Shown piece by piece: positions 19,448 to 28,826 of a stretch of 64,000 nt of DNA. The notes below the pieces were generated by a model. The model ran no database searches. It had not been told where the DNA came from and worked only from the letters and a program-made list of their open reading frames with translations. The number at the start of each line of letters is the position of its first letter. The first letter of the stretch is position 1. Source of the stretch: Trichomonas vaginalis G3 (taxonomy: Eukaryota > Parabasalia > Trichomonadida > Trichomonadidae); NCBI RefSeq assembly GCF_026262505.1, contig NC_067204.1, positions 4,373,797 through 4,437,796 of the forward strand. Reading direction: 5' to 3'. Made by a program: the position numbers and the translations under genes.

Positions 19448-21600
19448 TTACTTCATGCAATGTTTTATTTCTGTGCCGTCTTCAAGTATACCCCAATACT
19501 TACGCTTGGAGAGGACATGAACTTCGGAAAATACCTTGTCTAGCTTAAAACAGCCCATTTTCTCACCGACTAAACCCATTTCAATGAGTTTGTTGTATCC
19601 TTCTTCGTTCGTCATGAGTGCATCGATGTTCTCATAGTATACCTTCACTTTCGATTTAACCTCTGAGAAAAATTTGTTGTAGTTGTCGAGGACTGCTTTT
19701 GCGAACTGAGGATAGACCAATGTTCGACAATAGGTTTTACTGTGGTTACTAAGCCATTTTGACCTTCGGTGAACTCGTACTTCAAAACAAAAGGGAAGAA
19801 CCTTTCAACAAAGTTGTCGACCTTCTCATAGTGTTTACTCTTCATCTTTTGAGGTTTCTTAATGGAATACCCCCAAGTCGAGTTCATAAGCAATTTGAGT
19901 GTCATTGCAAGTTTGGGGTTTGAAGCTTTCCTAATATCATAGAGTTGTTGTATGACCTTTCCAACTGTATAGTTCCTTCCCGGGAACTCACCGTTTTCGT
20001 TTGGAATTCCAGTCGGGATATATTGGACAAACCTCATGTACGCAGCGTTAAGGTCGACATAGTATATCTTTTCATATGAGTCGAACTTATCGCATCCAAT
20101 CGGCCCGGTTCGTGGAAATTCAAGTGAGTCTCTTATCTTCTGAGAAACCTCGCCTGTTATCTCATAAACATCGTCGAAGCAACCTGTTTCATATAAAACC
20201 TTCTGACCTAGCTCAGATGCTCTCCAATACAATTTGACATCAACTGGATGTCTCAATGGAAGTTTGTTTATAGCATCTTGAAGTTCTTGCAACCTCATTG
20301 GAAGTTCTTCTGGTTCAGGTTGGTATCCGAACAATCCAACTCCTTTTGGAGCTGTGTACTTCTTTTGTGCTAGAACTTTGTCCGGAACGACTTTTGGTCT
20401 CACTAACAATGAAAAATTTGTTTCATCTTTTGGTACAAAAGTTTCTGTCAGCTTGTCATCTGGAATTGGTTCCAACAAGCCTTTCTCGAAAAGAATGTTA
20501 ACAGCTCTGACAATGTTGCATTTGCCCTTTCCGAACAATGGGTTTGTAAGACTTTCGTTTAACATGAAGTGGTTGTGGACAAGTACAATCTTCAACCATG
20601 GCAATTTGAAGTCAACAACATAGTCATCGTGCGAAGAACCTTTCTCAGTCGGAATGTTGACTCGGATATTGACATTTGCCAACGGTGCAATTTTTGACAA
20701 TTGCCCTCTGAGAATGTACCTTGTCTTCACACATGACTCAAGATACTTCATTTTCTCATCTGTAACAAGACCAGAGTTCCTGAGACATGTAAGAATACAA
20801 GGTTCATTGACAATTTTTTCAATTGAATTGTAAATTCCATACCTTGTCAAGTCAATGTCAGACTTATTTCTGAACGGGAAGTATCCAGCATGTTGTCTGA
20901 CTGCTTGAGGGTTGGGTTGGTACCATTCAAACTTCACACTTGCAATTCCTTCAATTGCATTCAAAATGTCTGAGTCGGAATCAACCATTTGTTCTCTCTT
21001 TGTAGTCTTGAAAGCGTCAAGAAGTTGTGCGGCTGTTGTGACATTGCCATGGGCATAGTAAATATGACCATCCAAATCTGTTACGGTTAGTCTGAGATTG
21101 TATCCTTTCTTATTTCCGTCTTGTATGGCAGCAAGTACACCCATGAAGCCTTCTTTGTTCTTTCCTTCGTCAAAGTTTACTGTAAAGGTTCGACCAGATG
21201 TAATTTTACTTCTAACTTCACGATACTTTTCATATGCATATCTTGTTCTTTCCATGGGAGCATGTGCGTCTTCACCTTTTCCTTTTTTCCTCCTCAAAGG
21301 ATGCAATTGTTCGTCATGTTTCCAGTAGAATCTGGCAAAGCCGTCGTGTCCTTCAACTTGAGGCTCACTAACATTGAAAGGCATGTCCATAAGACGTTCT
21401 TCTTCTAACCTCTCTAGTCTGTTTGGATAATTTGCGCGTGCTGTTTCTAAGTCCATTTCATAGCGAAGACCAGACAGTTTGTCATAGACTTTTATGGGTC
21501 TTCCCTTCCTATATTTAAACTTCTTTGAAACTCTCCAACCATATCTTTCTAACTCTGCTTTTATTCTAGCAGACCTTCTATCCATTCTATACGGGGGCAT
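19448..21600 (-). pseudogene. polB: DNA polymerase B (copy B, broken)
   Basis: Same gene as the whole copy at 46238-48391; about one break. The island/core junction lies at its 3' end: sequence shared with C begins at about 19450. Confidence 0.8.
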
Positions 21601-21630
21601 TTTTATAAAAATAAAAAAAATGTTTTTTCT

Positions 21631-22215
21631 TTACTTTACATAACCACCGGCTGCCATAAGTCTTTGACGCCAACCCATACCAGCTAATGAAGGTTGACTT
21701 GGTTTAGTTTGAAAACTAACCTTTGGTTTTGGTTTTTCTTCAGTTTTTGGTTTTTCTTCTTCTATTGGTTTTTCGTCACTTTTCGGTTCCTCTGACTTTA
21801 CTTCACTTGCTGGAACAGTTGTGTCGTCAACATCTTCATAAATGTCATATGCCATTTGTTTCTGTTTTCCTTTCAACTTTTTGTGTTTGTTGTAAAGTTT
21901 AGAATATTTCGACTCTAAGTCAATGAGATGTTCTATAATGAACTGTTGGTCAGTGAAGTATACTTTCCCATCTGTTGTCTCGAAAATTCCTTCAGACTTC
22001 AATATTTTATTTGTGAGAGTCTGTTTCTTTTTTGAGATACTTGCCGTTCCATTTTTATGAAAAGTGACTTTGTAGTTAGGGTTTGTATTTCCAGACCTCA
22101 CACTTTCTATTATTGAATTTTTCTCTTCATCTGTAAGTTCTTTGACAGGTTTTGACAATGGTTCTGAACTTTTTGTTTGTGGTGTCAAATCTACCGTTTC
22201 AACTTCTTCGGTCAT
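21631..22215 (-). CDS. 194-aa Glu/Lys/Pro-rich protein, unknown function (copy B)
   Basis: Whole. A charged N-terminus, a small globular middle (YKVTFHKNGTASISKK), a coiled coil, a Lys/Pro/Glu-rich linker, and a short Gly-rich end (GMGWRQRLMAAGGYVK). It lies just upstream of, and in the same direction as, two more small genes, with ACTGAGATGAAATG start regions shared by this gene and the next. Confidence 0.6.
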   Translation of the reverse strand: MTEEVETVDLTPQTKSSEPLSKPVKELTDEEKNSIIESVRSGNTNPNYKVTFHKNGTASISKKKQTLTNKILKSEGIFETTDGKVYFTDQQFIIEHLIDLESKYSKLYNKHKKLKGKQKQMAYDIYEDVDDTTVPASEVKSEEPKSDEKPIEEEKPKTEEKPKPKVSFQTKPSQPSLAGMGWRQRLMAAGGYVK

Positions 22216-22234
22216 TTCATCTCAGTAAAAAATT

Positions 22235-22389
22235 TTAGTTTGTTTTGTTTTCAACTGGTTGTTTAGGTTTTTTAAGTCGGTCTAAAACTTCCTGAGGTAT
22301 AGGAGAACTTGACAAACACGTGGTTGTGTAACTGCTGGAAGCCGACAAATCCATCTTGAGCCCATTTGTCTTAAAGCTGTATTGTTCAT
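22235..22389 (-). pseudogene. 51-aa small protein (copy B)
   Basis: Counterpart of the whole small ORF at 49026-49181; looks broken. Confidence 0.4.
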
Positions 22390-22408
22390 TTCATCTCAGT
22401 AAAAAATT

Positions 22409-22810
22409 TTACATTCCCCAAGTTTGAGGTGGTTGAGGTTGGTTGTTGTTTACCCACTGTTGTGCATGGTTATATCCTCTGTTAAAGAATCTTTCACCTT
22501 GGTCCATATAGTGCCCTGCTTGGTTATAGTAGTCATTTGCTTTGTTATAGTAGTTTCCTGCTTGTCTTCCTACATTGTCCATCCATCCTTGAACTTTTCC
22601 TCTTGTTTCAGGATTTGGAATAAGATTTGCTGCATCTCGTGCTACCTCCCAACCTTTCTGTACAGTTTGTATAATAGGCTGAGCTTTCTCTTTCAGTATA
22701 CCTAATGTACTCAAAATCTTCCTTCCAATTCCAAATGCACCTCTGGCTATTGTTCCCACTGCGGGTAAAAATCTAGATGCAACTCCTGCTAACGCGCCAA
22801 ATAAACCCAT
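22409..22810 (-). CDS. 133-aa Gly-rich amphipathic protein, possible membrane-active virion protein (copy B)
   Basis: Whole. It begins with a Gly/Ala/hydrophobic segment (MGLFGALAGVASRFLPAVG), then amphipathic helices, then a Tyr/Asn/Gln-rich tail. The general layout recalls adenovirus protein VI-like lytic factors, known for small internal virion proteins in this lineage. The assignment here is inference. Its start is 16 nt from the divergent integrase gene. Confidence 0.55.
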   Translation of the reverse strand: MGLFGALAGVASRFLPAVGTIARGAFGIGRKILSTLGILKEKAQPIIQTVQKGWEVARDAANLIPNPETRGKVQGWMDNVGRQAGNYYNKANDYYNQAGHYMDQGERFFNRGYNHAQQWVNNNQPQPPQTWGM

Positions 22811-22826
22811 TTCTTATAGGATAAAA
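22811..22826. promoter_or_regulatory. 16-nt bidirectional promoter, integrase / 133-aa gene
   Basis: TTCTTATAGGATAAAA fills the whole space between divergent start codons. Confidence 0.5.
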
Positions 22827-23786
22827 ATGACGAATCCAAACAAGGACCCGTATGTTTCTAAAGCAAACAAAGAAAGCACTCATGGTAAAAACTTTAGTTC
22901 AACACCAAATGCTTGGTTTATGGATATCTTGGAAAACATTCCGAGGTATAGAGAAGATGGACCACCATACTGGCTAATATTTGTCGGTCAAAACACAAGA
23001 TACTGTGAAGCCATACCATTATGGTCCAAAAATATTTTAGATGTGAAAACTGCTTTGACAATATTCGTTGACAAATACCATCCAACAAAACTGACATCTG
23101 ACTGTGAAAGTTCTTTCAAATCAGACGATATTAAAAACTATCTGCGTTCAAAAAATGTAAACCAATATTTCATTGTCGACCAAAACCATTCTGCTCTTGG
23201 TGTCATTGACAGTTGTATAAAAATCTTAAGAGACTTAAATCAACCACAAGGTGGTGAGGTAGATGAAATGTCATATGACGACAAGTATAGACACTTCTCC
23301 ATGGCAAAGATGAGACAAGTTTTAAATATTTACAATAGCCGTAAACAAAAAGGTTTGGGAAACCATTCCCCCGAAGAAATGAAAAACAACCCCGACTTAG
23401 AGAAAGACTATATATTTAATAGTTTAGTCAAAAGAGACAAACAAGAAAGAATGCCAGGCTTCAAACTTAAGAAAGGTGACAAAGTAAAAATAGAAATACC
23501 TAAACGCGACCCATATGAAAATACTATTGACTATGACAACAATGGGAACTCGACAGGTACTCGCATTCGTGTTCGTAAAAATAGAAGAAAGTATACAAGA
23601 GAATATTATGAAGTTTTAGGCAAACATGGCAAAATGTACAGACTGCAAGCAGAAGATAAAACTACTATTGTCAGACCTCGTTTCAAACTTGTTAAGGTTC
23701 AAGGTGGTATACTTTCAAAGACAGTTCCTAACAAATATAAGACAACTCCTGACGAATATGCTAAAGAAGTTGAAAATGACGACTAA
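22827..23786 (+). CDS. Retroviral-type (rve) integrase (copy B)
   Basis: 319 aa, whole. A DDE-type core is visible: D in WFMDIL, D in TSDCESSF, and an acidic residue after a further 35 residues in GVIDSC. A basic C-terminal SH3/chromo-like region (RKYTREYYEVLG...VRPRFKLVKV) follows. This enzyme inserts Mavericks and makes the 5-6 bp duplication. The gene converges on the fibre gene with overlapping stop codons. Confidence 0.85.
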   Translation: MTNPNKDPYVSKANKESTHGKNFSSTPNAWFMDILENIPRYREDGPPYWLIFVGQNTRYCEAIPLWSKNILDVKTALTIFVDKYHPTKLTSDCESSFKSDDIKNYLRSKNVNQYFIVDQNHSALGVIDSCIKILRDLNQPQGGEVDEMSYDDKYRHFSMAKMRQVLNIYNSRKQKGLGNHSPEEMKNNPDLEKDYIFNSLVKRDKQERMPGFKLKKGDKVKIEIPKRDPYENTIDYDNNGNSTGTRIRVRKNRRKYTREYYEVLGKHGKMYRLQAEDKTTIVRPRFKLVKVQGGILSKTVPNKYKTTPDEYAKEVENDD

Positions 23787-24935
23787 GCAATTCTATACCA
23801 TGCGTAAACTGTCATGTAAGGTGGCATGTAGTCTTTACTTTGTCCCGTTGTTTGCGTATACCCTGAAACGCGATGTGTATGGTTTCCTCCTCCCTCAGTG
23901 TTACTCCAGTAACAATCTATAGCAAACTTAACGTTGTCTTTAACATCATATCCTTTACCTTTTATCATTCCTGACCAATCCAATATCTATGCTTATGCCA
24001 ACCTGCTTGAGATGTACTTAAATCTATGTAGTGACTGTGCGCAGGTAAGTTTTCACCTGAAATCGTTTTACTTCCACCTGTTTCCTTTGAAGAGTTTGCA
24101 CAATACAAAAACCTGTCGACTATTTGAGTCCAAGTTCCGAGACCAAGTACTACTTCTGGTTTGGTAGAGTTCATTGACGTGTAAATAGAACCTATAGGAT
24201 ATAGTGTTTGAAGTATTTCTGTTTTAACGTTTGAAGCTCTGTTTTGTCAGCTTTTTTATTTAACTCATCGTTAACATATGTTTTGTCTGCTTTTGTATAT
24301 AACTTTTCTTCAAGTTCATTTACGTCAGAGATGCTATGTCTATGATATTTTTGTGAGTATGTTCCTTCTGTCCATGCGAAAATATACTTTTTTGTTGCAT
24401 CTACATATCCAGCTATCCATGTCGAGTCTGCTTTCTTCTTTAACTCATCGTTAACATATGTTTTGTCAGCTTTAAGGTCTAAACATCCTGAAACCCACCC
24501 TGTATTGGCTTTACCTTCTAAAATCTTTGTTGTCCGTTCATGGTACCATTCAACCATTTCTTTAATTTTTTCATCCTTTTCATCCACATATTCCTTATCT
24601 GCCTTCTTCACTAACGCACTAGCCACACGTGCTAACTCATCGTCAACATACTCTTTGTCAGCTTTGTTGTCAATATCTGCTTTCAAAAGAAGTTCATCTA
24701 TAGGTTTCTCGTTTAAAGTTCCTTTTGTTGGATTTATACAAACAGTATGGTTCTTACTGTCTTGAAACAGAAACTCGTCTGTCAATGGGTTTATCGTCAG
24801 TTTTAAGTTTCCTTCTTTCAATGACTCAGATATCTTAGAATAGTTTGAAAAGTTTGTTGTGTTCTTATTTAGAGCTTGCAAAATGAGTTGTCGGTTGTGT
24901 TGTATTTCTCTCATAGACGCTGTTTCTTTCGACAT
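23783..24935 (-). pseudogene. Phage-tail-fibre-like protein (copy B, broken)
   Basis: N-terminal region about 85 aa, then a shaft of KADKxYVDDEL-type repeats like those of long phage tail fibres. The C-terminal region resembles phage tail-collar/receptor-binding tips: GLGTWTQI, DRFLYCANSS, ETGGSKTI, NLPAHSH, and the ending MPPYMTVYAWYRIA. Known Polintons are adenovirus-like and tailless, so this would be a capsid spike taken from a bacteriophage (inference). Start 18 nt from the divergent 282-aa gene. About two breaks. Confidence 0.75.
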
Positions 24936-24953
24936 TTTTATTCTAGATAAAAT
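24936..24953. promoter_or_regulatory. 18-nt bidirectional promoter, fibre / 282-aa gene
   Basis: TTTTATTCTAGATAAAAT, nearly its own reverse complement around TCTAGA, separates the two divergent ATGs. Confidence 0.55.
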
Positions 24954-25802
24954 ATGCTTTCAATAGAAAAAGAAAATTCAAGAGTTGCTACAACTAAACC
25001 ATTAGATGAACTTTTTACTAACGTCGGTCAAAAGTTTGAGACAGAGACCGTAAAGCATGAAGGCTATCGTTTTGACTACCCGTTAAGATGGCTAAGAGAC
25101 CCATCCGTCACAAAAGCTATTGGCTTTCGTAGAATGAAGTTCATTTCAGAAGCCATACATGGTTTCCCATTTACGGTCGCTTTTGAAGTTCGATACTATA
25201 ACAAAGAAAAACGTACGTATGAGAAATTTGAACAGGGAAAACTTTTACAAGTGAATTTGCTTGTAAACTTAGAAACAACTCTTCAAGCTTTTCAAGAAAA
25301 AATAAACGATATCTATCTCGAATATGCAAAACAGTACAACATTGACGAAGGAGAGTACCATCTCGATATTGTTTATGACAGGAAAAATGCAACTGTTAAA
25401 ATCTATAGAATAGAAGACCTTGGAGAAGACGTTTATATTTCTACAAAATATAACAACTTGGCATGGTATAGATTTTTGAGGATGTTAAATCAGCCTGCAG
25501 AATATCCAGTACACCCGAACTTTTATGAAGTCGAAAACCCTAATGGAACATATGAAAATGTTTTCGACTCAGATGCTATTATAGTTCATGCTTCATTTTC
25601 TGGTGCACAAAACTCTTTTTTATGCTTGGCAAATGACTTTTACGAAAAACCTACAAAGCTATATGAACCACCGAGTGGAAGTATTTCAGACTTTCAAGTA
25701 TGGTTTACAACAGATGGAAGAAAGAGAATAGTTCCATTATACCATGCGTTTTACTTAGAACTTAGTCTCATATACAACTACTATCGAACGGTAAAAATAT
25801 AA
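24954..25802 (+). CDS. 282-aa Maverick protein, unknown function (copy B)
   Basis: Whole. Alpha/beta sequence with many aromatic residues and no transmembrane segment. Conserved blocks are RFDYPLRWL, KAIGFRR and VHASFSGAQNSFLCLANDFY; the last recurs in the diverged paralogue at 45334-46181. Divergent from the fibre gene and convergent with small virion-like genes, so a virion or attachment role is plausible but unproven. Confidence 0.65.
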   Translation: MLSIEKENSRVATTKPLDELFTNVGQKFETETVKHEGYRFDYPLRWLRDPSVTKAIGFRRMKFISEAIHGFPFTVAFEVRYYNKEKRTYEKFEQGKLLQVNLLVNLETTLQAFQEKINDIYLEYAKQYNIDEGEYHLDIVYDRKNATVKIYRIEDLGEDVYISTKYNNLAWYRFLRMLNQPAEYPVHPNFYEVENPNGTYENVFDSDAIIVHASFSGAQNSFLCLANDFYEKPTKLYEPPSGSISDFQVWFTTDGRKRIVPLYHAFYLELSLIYNYYRTVKI

Positions 25803-25804
25803 TT

Positions 25805-26047
25805 TTAATACGGTTGAGGTGTTGGATTTGGTTGCCAACTAGACTGTGGTGCAGGTTCAGGCTGTTGTATAACAGGAGCTTGTTCTTCTGGTTCAGGGTC
25901 TTTAGGTATAATACCAACGAACTGACCTACTCTTTTACCAATATTTTTGACTCCGTTCCAAATTCCTCTTCCTACGGTTTTTATTCCATTCCATATACCT
26001 CTTCCAACATTTCGAAAGAAGTTTCCAATACTACTGAAGAAACCCAT
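25805..26047 (-). CDS. 80-aa amphipathic, adenovirus pVI-like protein (copy B)
   Basis: Whole. The N-terminal 42 residues (MGFFSSIGNFFRNVGRG, then two IWNGIK/IWNGVK turns) resemble the style of adenovirus protein VI amphipathic helices (SLWSGIKNFGS). The C-terminus is Pro/Gln/Glu-rich. A membrane-disrupting entry factor is a reasonable guess from composition and from its place among virion genes, but no homology was computed. Confidence 0.6.
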   Translation of the reverse strand: MGFFSSIGNFFRNVGRGIWNGIKTVGRGIWNGVKNIGKRVGQFVGIIPKDPEPEEQAPVIQQPEPAPQSSWQPNPTPQPY

Positions 26048-26065
26048 TTTACTATATGTAAAAAT

Positions 26066-26428
26066 CTAATGTCCGCCTAGTCTCTTACGTTTCCTTCTGA
26101 GTTCCATAGCATTCTTTAACTGGAGCTCATACATTCTATTTCTCCTCTGGTAGAAAACATACTCTGGGTCAACTCCTGTGTTCGCGTCATCTGCATAGAG
26201 TTGTTTATATCCCACTTCAGGGTTTGTATAAAACTCTTTCCATCTCATATTTGCATACCATGGTGGTAAGCCTAACGCAGCGTCATTTGACATGGCAGTT
26301 TGCATTTGTACATCTGTTGGCACTTGACCATAGTTTGCCATTGCAGTTTGTATTCTAACTTCATTTGGAATATTCTCTGGGTTTGGCTGTCCGGGTTGCT
26401 GTGCATTCGCTAAGTTCTGTGCGTCCAT
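26066..26428 (-). CDS. 120-aa protein with PPxY-type motif (copy B)
   Basis: Whole. Gln/Asn/Pro-rich N-terminus with a repeated IQTAM/MQTAM block, PPWY at mid-length, and a basic end. PPxY motifs bind WW domains in other viruses, including adenovirus pVI; whether that applies here is unknown. Confidence 0.6.
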   Translation of the reverse strand: MDAQNLANAQQPGQPNPENIPNEVRIQTAMANYGQVPTDVQMQTAMSNDAALGLPPWYANMRWKEFYTNPEVGYKQLYADDANTGVDPEYVFYQRRNRMYELQLKNAMELRRKRKRLGGH

Positions 26429-26452
26429 TTTAATATTAGATAAAAATATCTC

Positions 26453-26584
26453 TTACGAGTACATATGCTGAACATTTGCAGGCATTGGTTCATCTTCATA
26501 TTCTCTATATCTTTCTGCCACGTCAAATAAGTAAATGACACAATGGAAAAAACCTAAAACAAGTAGTCCTATTTCAAACCACAT
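26453..26584 (-). CDS. 43-aa single-pass membrane protein (copy B)
   Basis: Hydrophobic residues 3-20 then an acidic tail. Start and length match copies A and C, and it overlaps the end of the methyltransferase gene by 16 bp. Confidence 0.55.
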   Translation of the reverse strand: MWFEIGLLVLGFFHCVIYLFDVAERYREYEDEPMPANVQHMYS

Positions 26585-27387
26585 TTACTTACCAATAAAA
26601 TTTCTTTGTTATGACACTTTCTCCAGTTTATAGGACCTCTCTCATACTCTATCTTATCGTATCTAAAATCATAGTCATGTATGTCCTCTAACCATCTCAT
26701 GACACTTTCCAAACCACTTTTATCGGATGTAAAGTAAAAGCATGGATGGTTATGTAAAACGTCTAAAGTTTCTAAAGAGTCTCTCAAAGTCCAGTCTACT
26801 TGGTATTGAAAATCCCATGTGTTATAGAACGGCGGGTCTACTATAAAGAAAACATTTTCCTTGTTTTTATATTTTTCATACAACTCTGTCCAACGACATC
26901 TCACAAACTCTATACCCTCAGTATATTTTTCTATGTTCTCTTTGAAAACCTTTGTATAGTTAAGATATAAAACTTTTGACATAAGTGTTTCAATGTCATG
27001 AACTCTTATAGCACCACTATATAATAGTCTAGAAGATATACTATCCCAGTCAATATACTCTGCTTTTTTCAAAACCTCTCTGACAGTATTTTTCTTATCT
27101 AATGGTATACGTTCCATCTTACCTATAGGTATCTTTTCTTTCAACTCACTCAATATTTTGTTTGTGTCTGGAATATGTTTGAGACGGTCCATATAGTTGT
27201 CGAAGTCATTGCATATAATCTTTGAGTCTGGGAATATTGTATGGCACAAATGGGATATATAGAAACTTCCACCGAACAAATCTACAAATGTTAGACCATT
27301 CGGTAGTTTCTTAAGTTCTCTCAATAGAATATCTTTACATCTACTCTTATTTCCAAAGAAGGGTAGCGGTGGTTTTGTAAAATTCAT
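26569..27387 (-). CDS. D12-class DNA adenine-N6 methyltransferase (copy B)
   Basis: 272 aa, whole. The FFGNK motif at residues 10-14 and VDLFGGS at about 35 form the AdoMet-binding part; FFIVDPPFYNT at about 180 is the catalytic DPPY-type motif IV of Dam/D12 enzymes. It would methylate adenine in DNA, perhaps marking or protecting element DNA. T. vaginalis is known to carry 6mA and Dam-like enzymes of this kind. It is the outermost right-end gene, read inward from the terminus. Confidence 0.85.
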   Translation of the reverse strand: MNFTKPPLPFFGNKSRCKDILLRELKKLPNGLTFVDLFGGSFYISHLCHTIFPDSKIICNDFDNYMDRLKHIPDTNKILSELKEKIPIGKMERIPLDKKNTVREVLKKAEYIDWDSISSRLLYSGAIRVHDIETLMSKVLYLNYTKVFKENIEKYTEGIEFVRCRWTELYEKYKNKENVFFIVDPPFYNTWDFQYQVDWTLRDSLETLDVLHNHPCFYFTSDKSGLESVMRWLEDIHDYDFRYDKIEYERGPINWRKCHNKEILLVSKCGLK

Positions 27388-27675
27388 TTTATATACAATA
27401 AAAATGTTTTTTCCCTGAAAAAGTGACAGAAAAGTGACAAAACATGAAAACTACTCGGTTAAGGTCTTGTCGGTTTTGTAAAATAACCATCCTATCTTGT
27501 TAAGACTTCCTGGACTGTTGTCAAAATGTCATGTTGTCACACTTTTTCAGAGAAGTTAAAATGACCGAGGGACCGAGGGACCGAGGGACCTGGTGTTATA
27601 CTAAACATCTTCAGGGGGCTAGAGGGGCGCAGCCCTGGAAGCCCCAATACCTTTTTTTTTTTTTTTTTTTTTTTT
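27388..27675. repeat. Right end of Maverick B: subterminal repeats and terminal hairpin
   Basis: Non-coding. It holds AAAAGTGACA twice, a block at 27440-27490 found inverted at 4792-4850, a 90-bp block at 27506-27594 ending in three GACCGAGG units, then the hairpin 27615-27645 (GGGGCT/AGCCCC, inner GGGC/GCCC) and 24 T. Confidence 0.8.
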
Positions 27676-27680
27676 CATGG
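27676..27680. repeat. Right target site duplication of Maverick B (CATGG)
   Basis: Direct copy of 3055-3059. Confidence 0.8.
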
Positions 27681-28826
27681 TGTCTTATAATTTTTCCTTC
27701 CTTATTGGCGTGTAGAAATAAATGCGCCAATAGATTGAAGAAGAAGAATTGTTTTTCTCTTAATGAACTTTAAGCAAAACGGCTGTTTCAGTCATTAATT
27801 CTTAAAAATAAAAAGGGTAAAAACTAAATACAATGGGTAAAATTCAATAGTGTCTGTGCTATCGTTCAATTTGAAGGTGTCTTTTGAAACCGCAAGACAC
27901 ATTGAATTTTTGAATAGTGTATTATGGTTTGACAGACACCAATGAAAAAAATAAAATGATATTTATTTTAAATATATAAGATCCTTATATAAAATATAAA
28001 TATTTTATCGTTTTATTTTCTTGTTTTAGAAATGTTTTTTATTGAAAAATCAATAAAACTAACTCCAAAATAAAATTTTTGATTTAAAGACACTATGATG
28101 ACACCAGGCAAATCTTCCAAGACACCTATCGTCGGGAATCTAACAACCCTAGGGGCATATATCTTGTAGCGTTCAAGTTCAAGTGATGAAAGTGCATAAG
28201 AAAGCTCCTTAATCATACCGATAGAAACAGCATTAGGGGCGCCAAATGGCGCTCGGTGATGTTTCCCATAAAAGCTTAATTTCAGGTATCCATAATCATA
28301 ACCTGTCAGACGCAATAATTCATTAGCACACAATCATCGTTTCTCAATCAAGAAACGAAACGCACGATTGATTAGGCTGGCCATTAAATTTTCATATCAA
28401 ATAATTTACTACTTCAAGAAAAATTAAAGACTATCATCAACCAAAGCTTAAAATTCTCAGTGTTTACAACTCTCATACTTCGAATATGCATATTTCCAAG
28501 ATAGCATGAAAATTTTTTTCATTTGAGCTCATTTTCTTTTGTTCTATTAACTAATACATGCAGTACAAGCTTGTTATACGTATACTTAATAAGTAAGGTC
28601 TTAAGGGAAATAATAAAAAAGAATTTTGCTATTAATTATATTAAACAATATTTATTTGTAATTTCGTGATAATTATATTTCTTATTACAAAGTAAAGGTA
28701 TTTGATATAATGTTTGCCTTACAAAAATGTTTCCTTTGTCTTGCCACCATAGGTATTCTATTTTGTCACTTTTTGCGCCCGCCGTGCCATGTATAATTGA
28801 AACAAATTGTCCCAGGATTATTTCTT
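27681..28826. other. Host spacer between Mavericks B and C
   Basis: Continuation of the host DNA at 2155-3059. Apart from the possible ORF remnant at 28013-28333 it is AT-rich with no gene seen. 28773-28803 is an inverted copy of 2636-2665. Confidence 0.65.
28013..28333 (-). pseudogene. Unrecognised 106-codon open frame, possible gene remnant
   Basis: Open between stops, but the first codon in frame is TTG with a stop directly upstream, so it has no ordinary start. The sequence (GKHHRAPFGAPNAVSIG, then mixed alpha/beta) looks protein-like rather than low-complexity, so it may be a fragment of a host gene. No family is recognised. Confidence 0.25.

Larger units (their letters stand above)
3060..27675. 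mobile_element. Maverick/Polinton B, full length, broken
   Basis: About 24.6 kb between an A-run (3060-3078) and a T-run (27652-27675), with terminal inverted repeats and a CATGG duplication. Order: two left-end cargo genes, coiled-coil protein, capsid proteins, helicase, packaging ATPase, cargo island, DNA polymerase B, integrase, fibre, small virion-like proteins, adenine methyltransferase. Roughly two dozen breaks. Shared genes are near-identical to C, so it is probably young. Confidence 0.92.

Noticed and set aside
28013-28333. Treating the 106-codon frame as an expressed host gene
   Set aside because: No ATG at its start, stop immediately upstream, no family recognised; kept only as a low-confidence remnant.
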